A stretch of 64,000 nucleotides of DNA. It comes from Polynucleobacter sp. AP-Titi-500A-B4. GTDB lineage: Bacteria; Pseudomonadota; Gammaproteobacteria; Burkholderiales; Burkholderiaceae. A program made the position numbers and the translations under genes. Positions within the stretch are counted from its first letter, which is position 1; each line of letters opens with the position of its first letter. The stretch spans positions 680,861 through 744,860 of the forward strand of contig NZ_CP061311.1 of the NCBI RefSeq assembly GCF_018688095.1, in the 5' to 3' direction. Of this stretch, positions 9,244-17,476 are shown in pieces. Below the pieces are notes generated by a model that had not been told where the DNA came from, did not search any database, and saw only the letters and a list, made by a program, of their open reading frames with translations.

Positions 9244-10206
9244 TTATTTAATCATGCCCGCATTCTTAGCATCATCCATCGCTTGAGCAGTTTTCTCTTT
9301 CATGAAAGCCGGCATCTTGGCTAATGGCACATCCACCAATACAAATCCAGACTCCTCCAACTTCTTCTTGGTCTCAGGATCAGCATTGAGCTGTGCAAAG
9401 TAGTCAGACAGCTTCTGTTGCAAGATCAGTGGAGTTGATTTTGGTACGGCAACACCACGATAAGCGCCGTCTACCCAGTTCAAACCCAACTCTTTAAAAG
9501 TGGGTACGTCTGGTAGAGCAGGGTTGCGTTTCTCAGTAGCGATTGCCAGCGTGCGCACCTTACCTTTTTGCTGAATCGCTAAGGGCAAGTAACCCATTGC
9601 GCCATCTACGTGCATGCCAATCAACGCAGTAATCAAATCACCCGTGCCTTTAAAAGGTACGTAATTGATTTTGACGCCAGCCAATTTGTTCAAACGCTCA
9701 ACAGCCATATGGTTGGCTGAGAACTGAGCGGAACCTGCTAAAGACATCTTGCCCGGTTCTTTTTTGGCGGCTGCAATAAATTCTTGATAGGTCTTGTAAG
9801 GGCTGTCTGCAGAAACCATTAAAGCATCTGGTGTGAAGTGATAGTAGTAGATGGCATTGATATCTTCAGTCTTGTACTGAATACCTTCTTGTAAAGGTTG
9901 CAAGATCGTATGCGGAATATTGACGCCAACCACTGTTGTGCCATCAGCAGGATATGTATTGAGAGCACTCCACACTAGAGCGCCACCTGCGCCAGCACGG
10001 TTAATCACCACCATCGGCTGCTTAAATTTCTTAGCAGAGATTTCGGCTTGATAGCGCGCTACTAAATCAGACTCTCCAGCAGGCGGGAAGGGGATGATGT
10101 ACTGAATCGTCTTATCTGGGAACGGCTGCGCGTGCACTACCGATAGCAAGCCGAAAGAAATAAAACAAGTACTCAGTAAAGCAGTCAGTAATTTCAAGAG
10201 CTTCAT
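9244..10206 (-). CDS. TctC/Bug-family periplasmic solute receptor
   Basis: 320-residue extracytoplasmic binding protein of the tripartite tricarboxylate transporter family, which binds carboxylates in the periplasm for a TctAB permease. A signal peptide ends VVHAQPFP, followed by the family opening FPDKTIQYIIPFPPAGESD and the later PFKGTGDLITALIG. No TctA or TctB gene is in the window, so the receptor either serves a distant permease or acts as a sensor. Its start overlaps the dehydrogenase stop by four bases, which links it to the enzyme's operon. The ligand is unknown; given the neighbour, a C4 hydroxy-dicarboxylate such as tartrate or malate is a reasonable guess. Confidence 0.9.
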   Translation of the reverse strand: MKLLKLLTALLSTCFISFGLLSVVHAQPFPDKTIQYIIPFPPAGESDLVARYQAEISAKKFKQPMVVINRAGAGGALVWSALNTYPADGTTVVGVNIPHTILQPLQEGIQYKTEDINAIYYYHFTPDALMVSADSPYKTYQEFIAAAKKEPGKMSLAGSAQFSANHMAVERLNKLAGVKINYVPFKGTGDLITALIGMHVDGAMGYLPLAIQQKGKVRTLAIATEKRNPALPDVPTFKELGLNWVDGAYRGVAVPKSTPLILQQKLSDYFAQLNADPETKKKLEESGFVLVDVPLAKMPAFMKEKTAQAMDDAKNAGMIK

Positions 10207-11270
10207 TTGGAGACCTCCTCGATCACAGCATTCGTCACATCACTCATCATGGCAGTACCGCCTAAATCACGGGTATGTAGTTTTGGATTCGCAGTCACTT
10301 TTTCAATGGCAGCCATTAATTTGGCGGCCAAGGCTTTTTCGCCTAAGAAGTCGAGCATCATCACGGCAGACCAGAAGGTGCCAATTGGATTGGCAAGACC
10401 TTTACCCATGATGTCAAAAGCAGAACCATGAATCGGTTCAAACATGGAAGGATAGCGGCGCTCTGGATCGATATTGCCAGTCGGTGCAATACCCAAACTA
10501 CCAGCTAATGCAGCAGCTAAGTCGCTGAGCACATCCGCATGCAAATTGGTTGCCACAATGGTGTCTAAAGATTCAGGGCGATTGACCATCCGTGCGGTAG
10601 CGGCATCGACTAATTCTTTATCCCAAGTTACATCCGGAAAATCTTTAGCAACGAGCTTGGCAATCTCATCCCACATCACCATGCCATGGCGCTGCGCATT
10701 GGATTTAGTAATGACGGTAAGGTGCTTACGAGGACGTGACTGAGCTAACTTAAAAGCGTAACGTTGTACGCGCTCAACCCCAACGCGCGTCAGGATACTC
10801 ATATCCGAAGCGACTTCAATCGGATGGCCTTGGTGTGCTCTGCCGCCTAAGCCGGAGTATTCACCTTCAGAGTTCTCGCGCACGATCACCCAATCCAGTT
10901 GATTGGGTTTGCAATTACGTAGAGGTGTTTCAATACCGGGAAGAATGCGAGTGGGGCGCACGTTGGCGTACTGATCAAAGCCTTGGCAAATCTTTAAACG
11001 CAATCCCCACAAGGTAATGTGATCTGGAATATCGGGATCACCAGCAGAACCAAACAAGATGGCATCTTTAGGTCGTAAAGGATCAAGTCCATCTTCGGGC
11101 ATCATGATGCCGTGCTTGCGGTAGTAGTCGCCACCCCAATCGAAGTGCTCAAACTCAAAAGCAATCTCAGGATGTTTTTTGCTTAAGGCGTTTAAGACCT
11201 TCTCACATTCGGGAATAACTTCTTTGCCAATTCCATCACCTGGAATGGAAGCAATCTTGTACGTCTTCAT
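10203..11270 (-). CDS. Tartrate/D-malate-type dehydrogenase (isopropylmalate dehydrogenase family)
   Basis: 355-residue NAD-dependent beta-decarboxylating dehydrogenase. The N-terminus IASIPGDGIGKEVIPE, the RENSEGEYSG loop, the K and D residues of VITKSNAQRHG and VDAATARMV, and MFEPIHGSAFDIMGKG are hallmarks of the family. It most resembles TtuC-like tartrate dehydrogenases, which also oxidise D-malate, rather than LeuB; specificity cannot be settled by eye. AGGAG precedes the ATG at 11270. The stop overlaps the TctC receptor start, giving an enzyme-plus-receptor unit. The nitrilase-family gene lies 87 bases upstream on the same strand. Confidence 0.85.
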   Translation of the reverse strand: MKTYKIASIPGDGIGKEVIPECEKVLNALSKKHPEIAFEFEHFDWGGDYYRKHGIMMPEDGLDPLRPKDAILFGSAGDPDIPDHITLWGLRLKICQGFDQYANVRPTRILPGIETPLRNCKPNQLDWVIVRENSEGEYSGLGGRAHQGHPIEVASDMSILTRVGVERVQRYAFKLAQSRPRKHLTVITKSNAQRHGMVMWDEIAKLVAKDFPDVTWDKELVDAATARMVNRPESLDTIVATNLHADVLSDLAAALAGSLGIAPTGNIDPERRYPSMFEPIHGSAFDIMGKGLANPIGTFWSAVMMLDFLGEKALAAKLMAAIEKVTANPKLHTRDLGGTAMMSDVTNAVIEEVSK

Positions 11271-11317
11271 GGGTCTCCTACTATTTTTATATTTTTTAAA
11301 CTACTTAGTAAATTATG

Positions 11318-11348
11318 CCCCTAGATCTCAGTCTGAGAGACTAGGGTT
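11318..11348. other. Imperfect inverted repeat between nitrilase and dehydrogenase genes
   Basis: CCCTAG and CTAGGG flank a nested TCTCAG/CTGAGA pairing. No T tract follows on either strand. It could be a processing hairpin, a weak attenuator or a regulator site; I cannot tell which. Confidence 0.35.
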
Positions 11349-11357
11349 TATGACTAC

Positions 11358-12338
11358 TTATTCAATGGGATCATCTATCCAGGTGACTGGCGCTGTGCGT
11401 CTACGGTCAATCTTCAGATCAAAGATATCAAAACGGTTGTAGTAGCCAACAACATCATGAAATTGCTTAGGTTCAATGCATTCTTGTAAATCAAACTCGG
11501 CATAGATGATGCCCTCTTTACCTTGAATCGATTCACCAATTTGTGTGCCTGTTGGGCTAATGAAAAAAGATTCTGCAGCAGGAGTATTTTTTAGAATATC
11601 GCCTACCGCTGGATCACGCTTCACTAAGAAGTCGAACATTGCTTCATCCATATGTGCTGCACAGACAATGCCAAAGCATTTGGCTTCGAAGGAGTGGGCA
11701 GAGGCGCGAATACGATTAGCGTTGAGATTATTAAAGTTACCTTGTTTCGGGTCTTTGGTCGGCCATACCGGAGGCCAGCTAGAAATATGAATCTGCTCTT
11801 TTTGCGCCATGAGTGCAAAGCGTGCCAAAGGATTTGTGTTCTCTCCACAAATCAAGCCGCCAATATTGCCAACTGGCGTATGGCTCACACGCAGGCCAGC
11901 CCCATCACCCGGCGCCCAAATCAGTTTTTCATAAAAAGTGGGAACAAGTTTGCGATGGTGATTCAGAATTTCGCCCTGCGCGGAAATCAGTACATTGGAG
12001 TTCCACACACAGCCGACGCTATAGGGACTCGTTTCACTAAAGCCCATTGAGACAATCATCTGATGTTCTTTGGCGGCTTTGCAAAGTGCTGCAATTTCAG
12101 GGCCATCAATAGCAATACTGTTGTTGACGAAGCTTTCAAAAAGATCATGGTTTTTCATGGGCGCCCATAAAGCAGCCCAAACCGGAAAGCCTGGAATAAA
12201 AGATTCTGGAAATGCTAAGAGTTGCGCCCCTTTGGATGCTGCCTGTCCAATCGCAGTGATGGCCTTGGCGGTTGTAGCGGTTTTATCTAAAAAGACCGGG
12301 GAGAGGTGGGCTGAGGCAACCGTTGTTTTGTTAGGCAA
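11358..12338 (-). CDS. Nitrilase-family carbon-nitrogen hydrolase
   Basis: 326-residue hydrolase of the nitrilase superfamily, which converts nitriles or amides to acids. The Glu-Lys-Cys triad is visible: E45 in FPESF, K130 in HHRKLVPTF and C164 in GLICGEN. The pattern and length match branch-1 nitrilases rather than amidases or N-carbamoylases, but the substrate is not determinable. The start is TTG (complement of 12336-12338) with GGAG eight bases upstream; no ATG is suitably placed. It is divergent from umuD, with the LexA box between them. It may supply carboxylic acids to the downstream dehydrogenase, which is speculative. Confidence 0.85.
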   Translation of the reverse strand: MPNKTTVASAHLSPVFLDKTATTAKAITAIGQAASKGAQLLAFPESFIPGFPVWAALWAPMKNHDLFESFVNNSIAIDGPEIAALCKAAKEHQMIVSMGFSETSPYSVGCVWNSNVLISAQGEILNHHRKLVPTFYEKLIWAPGDGAGLRVSHTPVGNIGGLICGENTNPLARFALMAQKEQIHISSWPPVWPTKDPKQGNFNNLNANRIRASAHSFEAKCFGIVCAAHMDEAMFDFLVKRDPAVGDILKNTPAAESFFISPTGTQIGESIQGKEGIIYAEFDLQECIEPKQFHDVVGYYNRFDIFDLKIDRRRTAPVTWIDDPIE

Positions 12339-12425
12339 GATGCTGACTCCATTGGGTATTGATCTTGTACTTTACTGGAAGGGCGGGCTGCTTGATGCGC
12401 TCAAAACAACAAAAACAGGCTCATT

Positions 12426-12453
12426 TTTACGGTTTTTACATATACTGTATAAA
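12426..12453 (+). promoter_or_regulatory. Candidate umuDC promoter
   Basis: TTTACG (12426-12431) and TATAAA (12448-12453) are 16 bases apart. The -10 lies inside the LexA box, which would give simple repression by exclusion. Transcription would begin near 12460, leaving almost no leader before the ATG at 12468. Confidence 0.5.
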
Positions 12454-12460
12454 CATACAG
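12445..12460. promoter_or_regulatory. LexA (SOS) box upstream of umuDC
   Basis: CTGTATAAACATACAG fits the CTGT-N8-ACAG LexA operator exactly, and the flanks extend the symmetry to TACTGT/ACAGTA. It ends seven bases before the first umuD ATG, so umuDC should be induced by DNA damage. The nitrilase gene reads away from the other side, but its start is over 100 bases distant. Confidence 0.92.
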
Positions 12461-12467
12461 TATATTA

Positions 12468-12971
12468 ATGACTATGACGCAAGCAATGACCTCCCCAAAA
12501 GCAACCCTGAGCCAGGCCCCACAAGCCTTGGCAGGTCATTTTGCGGCCTTTGAGCTCAAACTCCTGAGTCACCGAATTTCAGCAGGATTTCCCAGTCCAG
12601 CGGCAGATTACGCCGAGGATGGGCTAGATCTGAACCATTACCTCGTTCAGAACAAGCCAGCGACCTTCATGTTTACCGTGAAGGGGGATTCGATGTTGGG
12701 GGCGGGCATTTGCGATGGCGACAAGGTGGTTGTAGATAAGGCTCTCAAACCAAAACATAAAGATATCGTCGTGGCAGTGGTCGATGGTGAGTACACCATC
12801 AAGCGCCTCTATCAATTACGTGGTCGCATTGAACTGCAACCAGAAAACCCTCACTATCAACCCATCACTTTTAGTGAAGGTAGTGAATTGCAAATCTGGG
12901 GAGTAGTAGTTGGGGTAGTGCGCAAGTACAGCAATGCCAGTACGAGATATGGCAAGGGCAATAAATCATGA
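12468..12971 (+). CDS. umuD: UmuD, self-cleaving subunit of DNA polymerase V
   Basis: LexA/S24-type protein that cleaves itself on RecA filaments to activate Pol V for translesion synthesis. The cleavage bond is A39-G40 in RISAGFPSP, the nucleophile S75 is in KGDSMLG and the base K112 is in YTIKRLY. Spacings from cleavage glycine to Ser (35) and Ser to Lys (37) equal those of E. coli UmuD. With the first ATG the N-terminus is about 15 residues longer than in E. coli. In-frame ATGs at 12474 and 12486 are alternatives, and none has a clear ribosome binding site. It overlaps umuC by four bases (ATGA). Confidence 0.94.
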   Translation: MTMTQAMTSPKATLSQAPQALAGHFAAFELKLLSHRISAGFPSPAADYAEDGLDLNHYLVQNKPATFMFTVKGDSMLGAGICDGDKVVVDKALKPKHKDIVVAVVDGEYTIKRLYQLRGRIELQPENPHYQPITFSEGSELQIWGVVVGVVRKYSNASTRYGKGNKS

Positions 12972-14260
12972 ACCCACTTTTTGCGCTCGTTGATGTGAAC
13001 AACTTTTACGTTTCTTGTGAGCGGGTATTTCAGCCTAAGCTAGAAGAAGTGCCGATGGTAGTGTTATCGAACAATGATGGTTGTGCAGTAGCGCGCAGTG
13101 CTGAAGTCAAAGCACTCGGCGTGAAGATGGGTACACCTTGGTTTCAGATGGAGGCGCTTGCGAGGAAACACGGTATTCAGGCTTACTCATCGAACTACAC
13201 CTTATATGGTGATATGAGTAACCGCGTAGTACAGGTATTGCGGGGCTTTACACCTAATCTTGAGGTTTACAGCATTGATGAGAGTTTTCTGCAAATCGAG
13301 ACAGTCTTAAAGCAATATCAAGACACTATCGAGCTAGGTCAAAAGATCAAGCAACAAGTCAAACAAACCACTGGCTTACCAGTCTGTGTTGGTATTGGTG
13401 CCAGCAAGACACTTGCTAAGCTAGCAAATCACTTAGCCAAAAAACACAAACAGTTCTCCGGTGTATGCGATGTCAACGCCATGAACAAAGAAGAGCTCTA
13501 CCAGTGGATGAGCGAGACTGAGGTAGGTGAGGTCTGGGGTGTTGGTAGGCAGATTGCTAAGAAGCTCAAAGCCCAACATATTCATAGTGTGTTTGATCTC
13601 TTGCAAGCCTCACCACAGGCCATGCGTCAGCAGTTTGGCGTGGTGATGGAACGCCTCTGTTATGAACTGCGTGGTACTTCATGCTTGCAACTAGAAGAAG
13701 TCGCGCCAGCCAAACAACAAATCATTGCCTCACGTAGTTTTGGTAAGTTAGTGACTAGCCAGGTAGAGCTAGCCCAGTCCGTTGCAACCCATGCATCACG
13801 GGCAGCGGAAAAGCTGAGAGGCCAAGACAGCGTGACGGGCGCGCTCACAGTATTTATTCAGACAAACCCGTTTAAGCAGCATGAGCCACAGCATCATCAA
13901 AGCATCACGATTCCACTAGCAGATGCAACTGATAACACGCTGACCTTAACGAATGCCGCCTTGGCAGGGCTCAAGCAAATCTATCAACCCAACTTTCGTT
14001 ATAAAAAGGCAGGGGTCATTCTGAATCTGATTAGCGATAAGCCAACGATTCAGCCATCACTCTTTGAGGATGTAGAGAGTAAGGGTAAGTCAGCCAGTCT
14101 TATGAAAGCAGTAGACGAGATCAACACACGCTTTGGCAATGCTGTCATTAGATCTGCAGCTGCAGGTACAAATGGCACGAAACAAGTATGGCAAATGCGA
14201 TCAAACAACAAGTCACCGAACTACACCACGAAGTGGGATGAGTTGCCGGTAGCTCGTTAA
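12968..14260 (+). CDS. umuC: UmuC, catalytic subunit of DNA polymerase V
   Basis: Y-family error-prone polymerase, 430 residues, close to the usual 422. The catalytic acidic motifs are present: FALVDVNNFYVSCERVF at the N-terminus and YSIDESFL around residue 100. The helix-hairpin-helix region GVWGVGRQIAKKL follows, then the little-finger domain and the C-terminal DUF4113-like tail that ends before PNYTTKWDELPVAR. It is translationally coupled to umuD and under the same LexA box. The full motif set suggests a working polymerase. Confidence 0.95.
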   Translation: MNPLFALVDVNNFYVSCERVFQPKLEEVPMVVLSNNDGCAVARSAEVKALGVKMGTPWFQMEALARKHGIQAYSSNYTLYGDMSNRVVQVLRGFTPNLEVYSIDESFLQIETVLKQYQDTIELGQKIKQQVKQTTGLPVCVGIGASKTLAKLANHLAKKHKQFSGVCDVNAMNKEELYQWMSETEVGEVWGVGRQIAKKLKAQHIHSVFDLLQASPQAMRQQFGVVMERLCYELRGTSCLQLEEVAPAKQQIIASRSFGKLVTSQVELAQSVATHASRAAEKLRGQDSVTGALTVFIQTNPFKQHEPQHHQSITIPLADATDNTLTLTNAALAGLKQIYQPNFRYKKAGVILNLISDKPTIQPSLFEDVESKGKSASLMKAVDEINTRFGNAVIRSAAAGTNGTKQVWQMRSNNKSPNYTTKWDELPVAR

Positions 14261-14280
14261 GTAAAGACGCGAGGAAACAT

Positions 14281-14316
14281 ATGAAAAACAACACTACACC
14301 CACCATTTTTAACTAG
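14281..14316 (+). CDS. Possible 11-codon mini-ORF before a hairpin
   Basis: ATG at 14281 encodes MKNNTTPTIFN and stops at 14316. GAGGAAAC sits just upstream at good spacing. The stop runs straight into a small hairpin. It resembles a leader peptide arrangement, but no target codon bias is obvious and it could be chance. Confidence 0.25.
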   Translation: MKNNTTPTIFN

Positions 14317-14335
14317 CTCATTTCGTGAGCTTTTG
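14315..14335 (+). terminator. Short hairpin with T4 after umuC
   Basis: AGCTCA (14315-14320) pairs with TGAGCT (14326-14331) around TTTCG, then TTTG. It is a weak intrinsic terminator candidate for umuDC. Confidence 0.45.
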
Positions 14336-14401
14336 ACCCACTAATCTGAATACATAGCAGCAATTAAAAAGTAAACAGCGGTAGTAAATAAGGAGAAACA
14401 A

Positions 14402-14545
14402 ATGAACACATTAAGCAACTTGATGAACAACTTCAACGGCATTTCATTGGCAGTGATCATGATCCTGTCTTACTGCGCAGTGCTGAAAAACACCAAGCGT
14501 CATGAAAGCGAAACAAAACAAGTCTTTAATCGTAGATATCGTTAA
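14402..14545 (+). CDS. Small single-pass membrane protein, 47 residues
   Basis: No family recognised. The ORF follows a strong ribosome binding site (AAGGAG, six bases before the ATG). It encodes MNTLSNLMNNF, then a hydrophobic helix (ISLAVIMILSYCAVL), then a basic tail with KNTKRHE and NRRYR. By the positive-inside rule the tail is probably cytoplasmic. It sits between the umuC hairpin and a 12-base-pair hairpin, so it looks like an independent transcript. Good start signals and bracketing hairpins argue that it is real. Confidence 0.6.
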   Translation: MNTLSNLMNNFNGISLAVIMILSYCAVLKNTKRHESETKQVFNRRYR

Positions 14546-14582
14546 AAGCAAAGCGCTAAAGAATATGCAGCAAGCCTAGAGG

Positions 14583-14614
14583 GGGAATAAGGAAATCACG
14601 GATTCCTTATTCCC
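14583..14614 (+). terminator. Stable hairpin after the small membrane-protein gene
   Basis: GGGAATAAGGAA (14583-14594) and TTCCTTATTCCC (14603-14614) form a perfect 12-pair stem with an eight-base loop. No T run follows, so it may be a 3'-end stabiliser rather than a simple terminator. Confidence 0.6.
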
Positions 14615-14690
14615 TAGTAAAGGCGCATCAATAATTCCCCTAACTTTGCTGTGCCTATTGCGTGAATAGAAAACTCGTTAATATTCGCAC

Positions 14691-15233
14691 ATGAATCAAG
14701 ACAAACAGACCTTCTTGGATAAGAAATTACGGCCATTGCCGCGCTGGATCTTTATGTCCCGCTGGTTGCAGGCGCCTCTCTATATTGGCTTGATCGTCGC
14801 TCAGGGCGTCTATGTATGGCAGTTTTGGATTGAGTTGGTTCATCTGATTCAGATGATGGCCAATAAGAGTATGACAGAGACTGCTTTGATGTTAGTGGTC
14901 TTAGGTCTGATCGATGTGGTCATGATCTCTAATTTATTAGTCATGGTCATTGTGGGCGGATGGGAAACATTTGTTTCGCGTTTGGAACTAGAGAATCATC
15001 CTGATCAGCCTGAGTGGCTCTCTCATGTGAACGCAGGAGTCCTGAAGGTGAAGTTGGCAACCGCCATCATTGGTATTTCATCGATCCACTTGCTCAAGAC
15101 CTTCATTAATGCAGCATCGTATGATGAGAAAACCCTCATGTGGCAGACTCTCATCCACGTTACGTTTGTATTGTCTGCTCTCGCAATTGCTTATACCGAA
15201 AAGATTGTGACAGCAGCGCACAAGCCTCACTAA
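14691..15233 (+). CDS. UPF0114 (YqhA-like) inner membrane protein
   Basis: 180-residue protein with four likely membrane helices, near residues 27-47, 65-90, 118-136 and 150-170. The segment SRWLQAPLYIGLIVAQGVY at the N-terminus and the LIDVVMISNLLVMVIVGGWE segment with a following FVSRL are typical of the UPF0114/YqhA family, whose function is not established. It is probably monocistronic; the YkgJ-type gene follows 55 bases later. Confidence 0.85.
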   Translation: MNQDKQTFLDKKLRPLPRWIFMSRWLQAPLYIGLIVAQGVYVWQFWIELVHLIQMMANKSMTETALMLVVLGLIDVVMISNLLVMVIVGGWETFVSRLELENHPDQPEWLSHVNAGVLKVKLATAIIGISSIHLLKTFINAASYDEKTLMWQTLIHVTFVLSALAIAYTEKIVTAAHKPH

Positions 15234-15288
15234 TTACCATCAAAGGCTTGCTCCGGCAATGAGCAAGCAATGCTTACGAAGTGGGTGA

Positions 15289-15630
15289 ATGATGATCGAG
15301 AACCCGTGTTTTGCATGTGGCATGTGTTGCCAACACTTCCGAGTCAGTTTTTACCACGGCGAAATTGAAGGTGACGGAGTAGGGACAGTTCCAGCAGAGC
15401 TCACGACAAAAATAAATGCCCACCTAGCGTGCATGAAAGGTACTGAGAAAGGGGGTGCCCCTTGTGTTGCACTCAGGCATACGCAAGAGGAGGGCTGGCG
15501 CTGCTCCATTTATGAGAAGCGCCCCAGCCCTTGCCGAGAATTCAATATCCTCAACGAGAATGGTACGCCCAACCCTGATTGCGTGAAGCTACAGGAGTTT
15601 GCTAGGCAACAGCGCCAAGCTAAAAATTAA
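15289..15630 (+). CDS. YkgJ-family cysteine-cluster protein
   Basis: 113-residue soluble protein with the CxxCxxCC cluster near the start (CFACGMCC) and further cysteines at GAPC, WRCSIYEKRPSPCREF and NPDC. This is the zinc- or iron-sulfur-binding YkgJ pattern; the biochemical role is unknown. An ATG three bases downstream (15292) is an equally good start. Its stop overlaps, tail to tail, with the stop of the minus-strand TctC gene, the two sharing TTAA. Confidence 0.85.
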   Translation: MMIENPCFACGMCCQHFRVSFYHGEIEGDGVGTVPAELTTKINAHLACMKGTEKGGAPCVALRHTQEEGWRCSIYEKRPSPCREFNILNENGTPNPDCVKLQEFARQQRQAKN

Positions 15631-16589
15631 CGCAGATTTAAGCTCTTCGCAATTTGACTAAATGCAGCGTACTCTTGATTGAGTTTGTCTTGTAAATCTT
15701 TGCCACTTAATACCGCAGAAGACTCACCAACCTCATCTAAGTAGCGTAATGTATCTGGCTCTTTCATAGCTTTGCTGTAAGCCTGAACAATTTGATTGAT
15801 GCGTTCAGGTTTTGTGCCTTTGGGGGCCAAGATAATGCGCCAAAGCAAAGTCTCTTCTTTGGCAAGACCAATATCTTTTAAAGAACTTGCATTCGGAAAC
15901 TGTGCATTTCTATTAGCTGAAGAAACCAATAGGCATTTGGCTTTACCAATATTGGCATGCTGCAATACTGGCGGAATAGAGCCCACATAAATATCAATTT
16001 GGTTCGATAAGAAACCAATGATGGTTTCGCCCGCACCCTTATAAGGAACATCAACCGCTTCAATATTCTGCGGTCTAAAGATACGCTCGGTAGCAAGCTG
16101 TGCAGGGCCACCAAGGCCATCAGTGCCATAGGTATATTTTTTAGGATTTTTGCGCAACTCTTCCATGAAAGATTTGCCATCATTTGCCGGAAAGTCAGGT
16201 CGCACACAAAAGATATACGGCGCAGTAGAGAGTTGAATCACCGGAATATAGTCGCTAGGCGTGTAAGGTACCTTGCTAGTTTGTGGAACCACGGTCACAG
16301 GCGATGGCCATACACCGGCTAGCGTGTAACCGTCAGGAGCAGAGTTCACCACTTGGCTAAGACCAATTGTGCCGCCCGCACCAGGAACGTTCTGAATGCT
16401 GATGGGCCCACCAATAAAACGCTGCGCATCTTTTGAAACGACTCTAAAGAGGGCATCCGTTCCACCACCAGGAGCTGTTGGAACAATTAATTTGGTCACT
16501 GTTTGTGCAGACAATGGGCCTTGCAATAAACAGGTCACGCTAAGCCCAACTAGACCCTTAGTGATTTGTTGAATAAGTGAGTGGCGCAT
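15627..16589 (-). CDS. TctC/Bug-family periplasmic solute receptor
   Basis: 320-residue carboxylate-binding receptor. The signal peptide runs to LSAQTVTKL, followed by IVPTAPGGGTDALFRVV, and VPYKGAGETIIGFL marks the second lobe. It lies 14 bases after the LigI-like amidohydrolase on the same strand, so enzyme and receptor probably form one operon. No permease gene is near. The ligand is unknown; a cyclic or aromatic-derived dicarboxylate is suggested only by the neighbour. Confidence 0.88.
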   Translation of the reverse strand: MRHSLIQQITKGLVGLSVTCLLQGPLSAQTVTKLIVPTAPGGGTDALFRVVSKDAQRFIGGPISIQNVPGAGGTIGLSQVVNSAPDGYTLAGVWPSPVTVVPQTSKVPYTPSDYIPVIQLSTAPYIFCVRPDFPANDGKSFMEELRKNPKKYTYGTDGLGGPAQLATERIFRPQNIEAVDVPYKGAGETIIGFLSNQIDIYVGSIPPVLQHANIGKAKCLLVSSANRNAQFPNASSLKDIGLAKEETLLWRIILAPKGTKPERINQIVQAYSKAMKEPDTLRYLDEVGESSAVLSGKDLQDKLNQEYAAFSQIAKSLNLR

Positions 16590-16603
16590 AGGAGTACCCT
16601 AAT

Positions 16604-17431
16604 CTAAAAGTGAAAAAGTGTTTTGGGATTGTTAATGAAAATATCTTCCCAAATGGTCGAATCGTCAACTGCTGATTGAATCCAATCGATGCAGTCAGCA
16701 TAAGTAAATACATTTTCATGACTCAACCAGGGCCAATCGCTGGCCCAAACCAGTTGCTTGGGATTGGCGGCTATCAAGGCATCAATATAAGGCTGAATAC
16801 TGACGCCATCTAGAGAGCCTAGGCGGTAGGGCGCAGAAAGCTTCACCCAAATCTGACCATCGCTAAGACCTCGCAAGGTATTTTGAAAGGAAGTGCTATG
16901 AATGCCAAGCTTGGAATCAGGATTGCCAAAATGATCTAGGACTAAAGTGGCACCACTTGCCAAAATCTGAGGAACCACATGCTCTTGTAAGTGATCTTCT
17001 AAAAATAACTCGATATGCAGACCAAGATCTTGCGCTATTCCTAGCAAGGTTCGATATTCCACACTGGTGATATCTGGAATAGATTTCTTTTTAATCCAAT
17101 TCAGACGTATGCCTTCAACACCATGCTCACGCATACTGAGTAATTGGCGCTCCAGATCAGCCTTTGCCATATTGGGATCGGCAATCACTGTGCCACGAAG
17201 ATGATTAGGGTAGTGCTTGAGGGCTTCTAGTAAGAGAGTGTTGTTAGGGCCATAAAAACTGGGCGCCGTTAAGACTCCATGTGAAATCCCATGGGCACCC
17301 AAAACAGAAATATATTCAGTAGCGCTGACATCTCGAATAGGGCGAGAGTGGATTTCAGGGGCTAATGGGAGATCTACGGCCATGATGTGGGCATGACAAT
17401 CGATTCCGGTGACGACCTGTTTTTCTTGCAT
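16604..17431 (-). CDS. LigI-like amidohydrolase (2-pyrone-4,6-dicarboxylate hydrolase family)
   Basis: 275-residue TIM-barrel amidohydrolase. Visible signature residues are GIDCHAHIM at the N-terminus, LRGTVIADP, VEGIRLNW, LVLDHFGNP and VWASDWPW near the end, where the Asp is the catalytic one. This resembles LigI-type lactonases and other COG3618 enzymes. The exact substrate cannot be read from the sequence. It is divergent, with a 45-base gap, from the isocitrate-lyase-family gene, so one small regulatory region probably controls both. Confidence 0.8.
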   Translation of the reverse strand: MQEKQVVTGIDCHAHIMAVDLPLAPEIHSRPIRDVSATEYISVLGAHGISHGVLTAPSFYGPNNTLLLEALKHYPNHLRGTVIADPNMAKADLERQLLSMREHGVEGIRLNWIKKKSIPDITSVEYRTLLGIAQDLGLHIELFLEDHLQEHVVPQILASGATLVLDHFGNPDSKLGIHSTSFQNTLRGLSDGQIWVKLSAPYRLGSLDGVSIQPYIDALIAANPKQLVWASDWPWLSHENVFTYADCIDWIQSAVDDSTIWEDIFINNPKTLFHF

Positions 17432-17456
17432 TTGTCTCTTGGTTCATCTTTATAAT
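17426..17456 (+). promoter_or_regulatory. Candidate promoter for the lyase-family gene
   Basis: A perfect TATAAT lies at 17451-17456, 20 bases before the ATG, with TTGCAT at 17426-17431. The 19-base spacer is longer than ideal. Transcription would begin near 17463, just ahead of the GGAG ribosome binding site. Confidence 0.45.
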
Positions 17457-17476
17457 TCTGTAAAAAGGAGACTACC

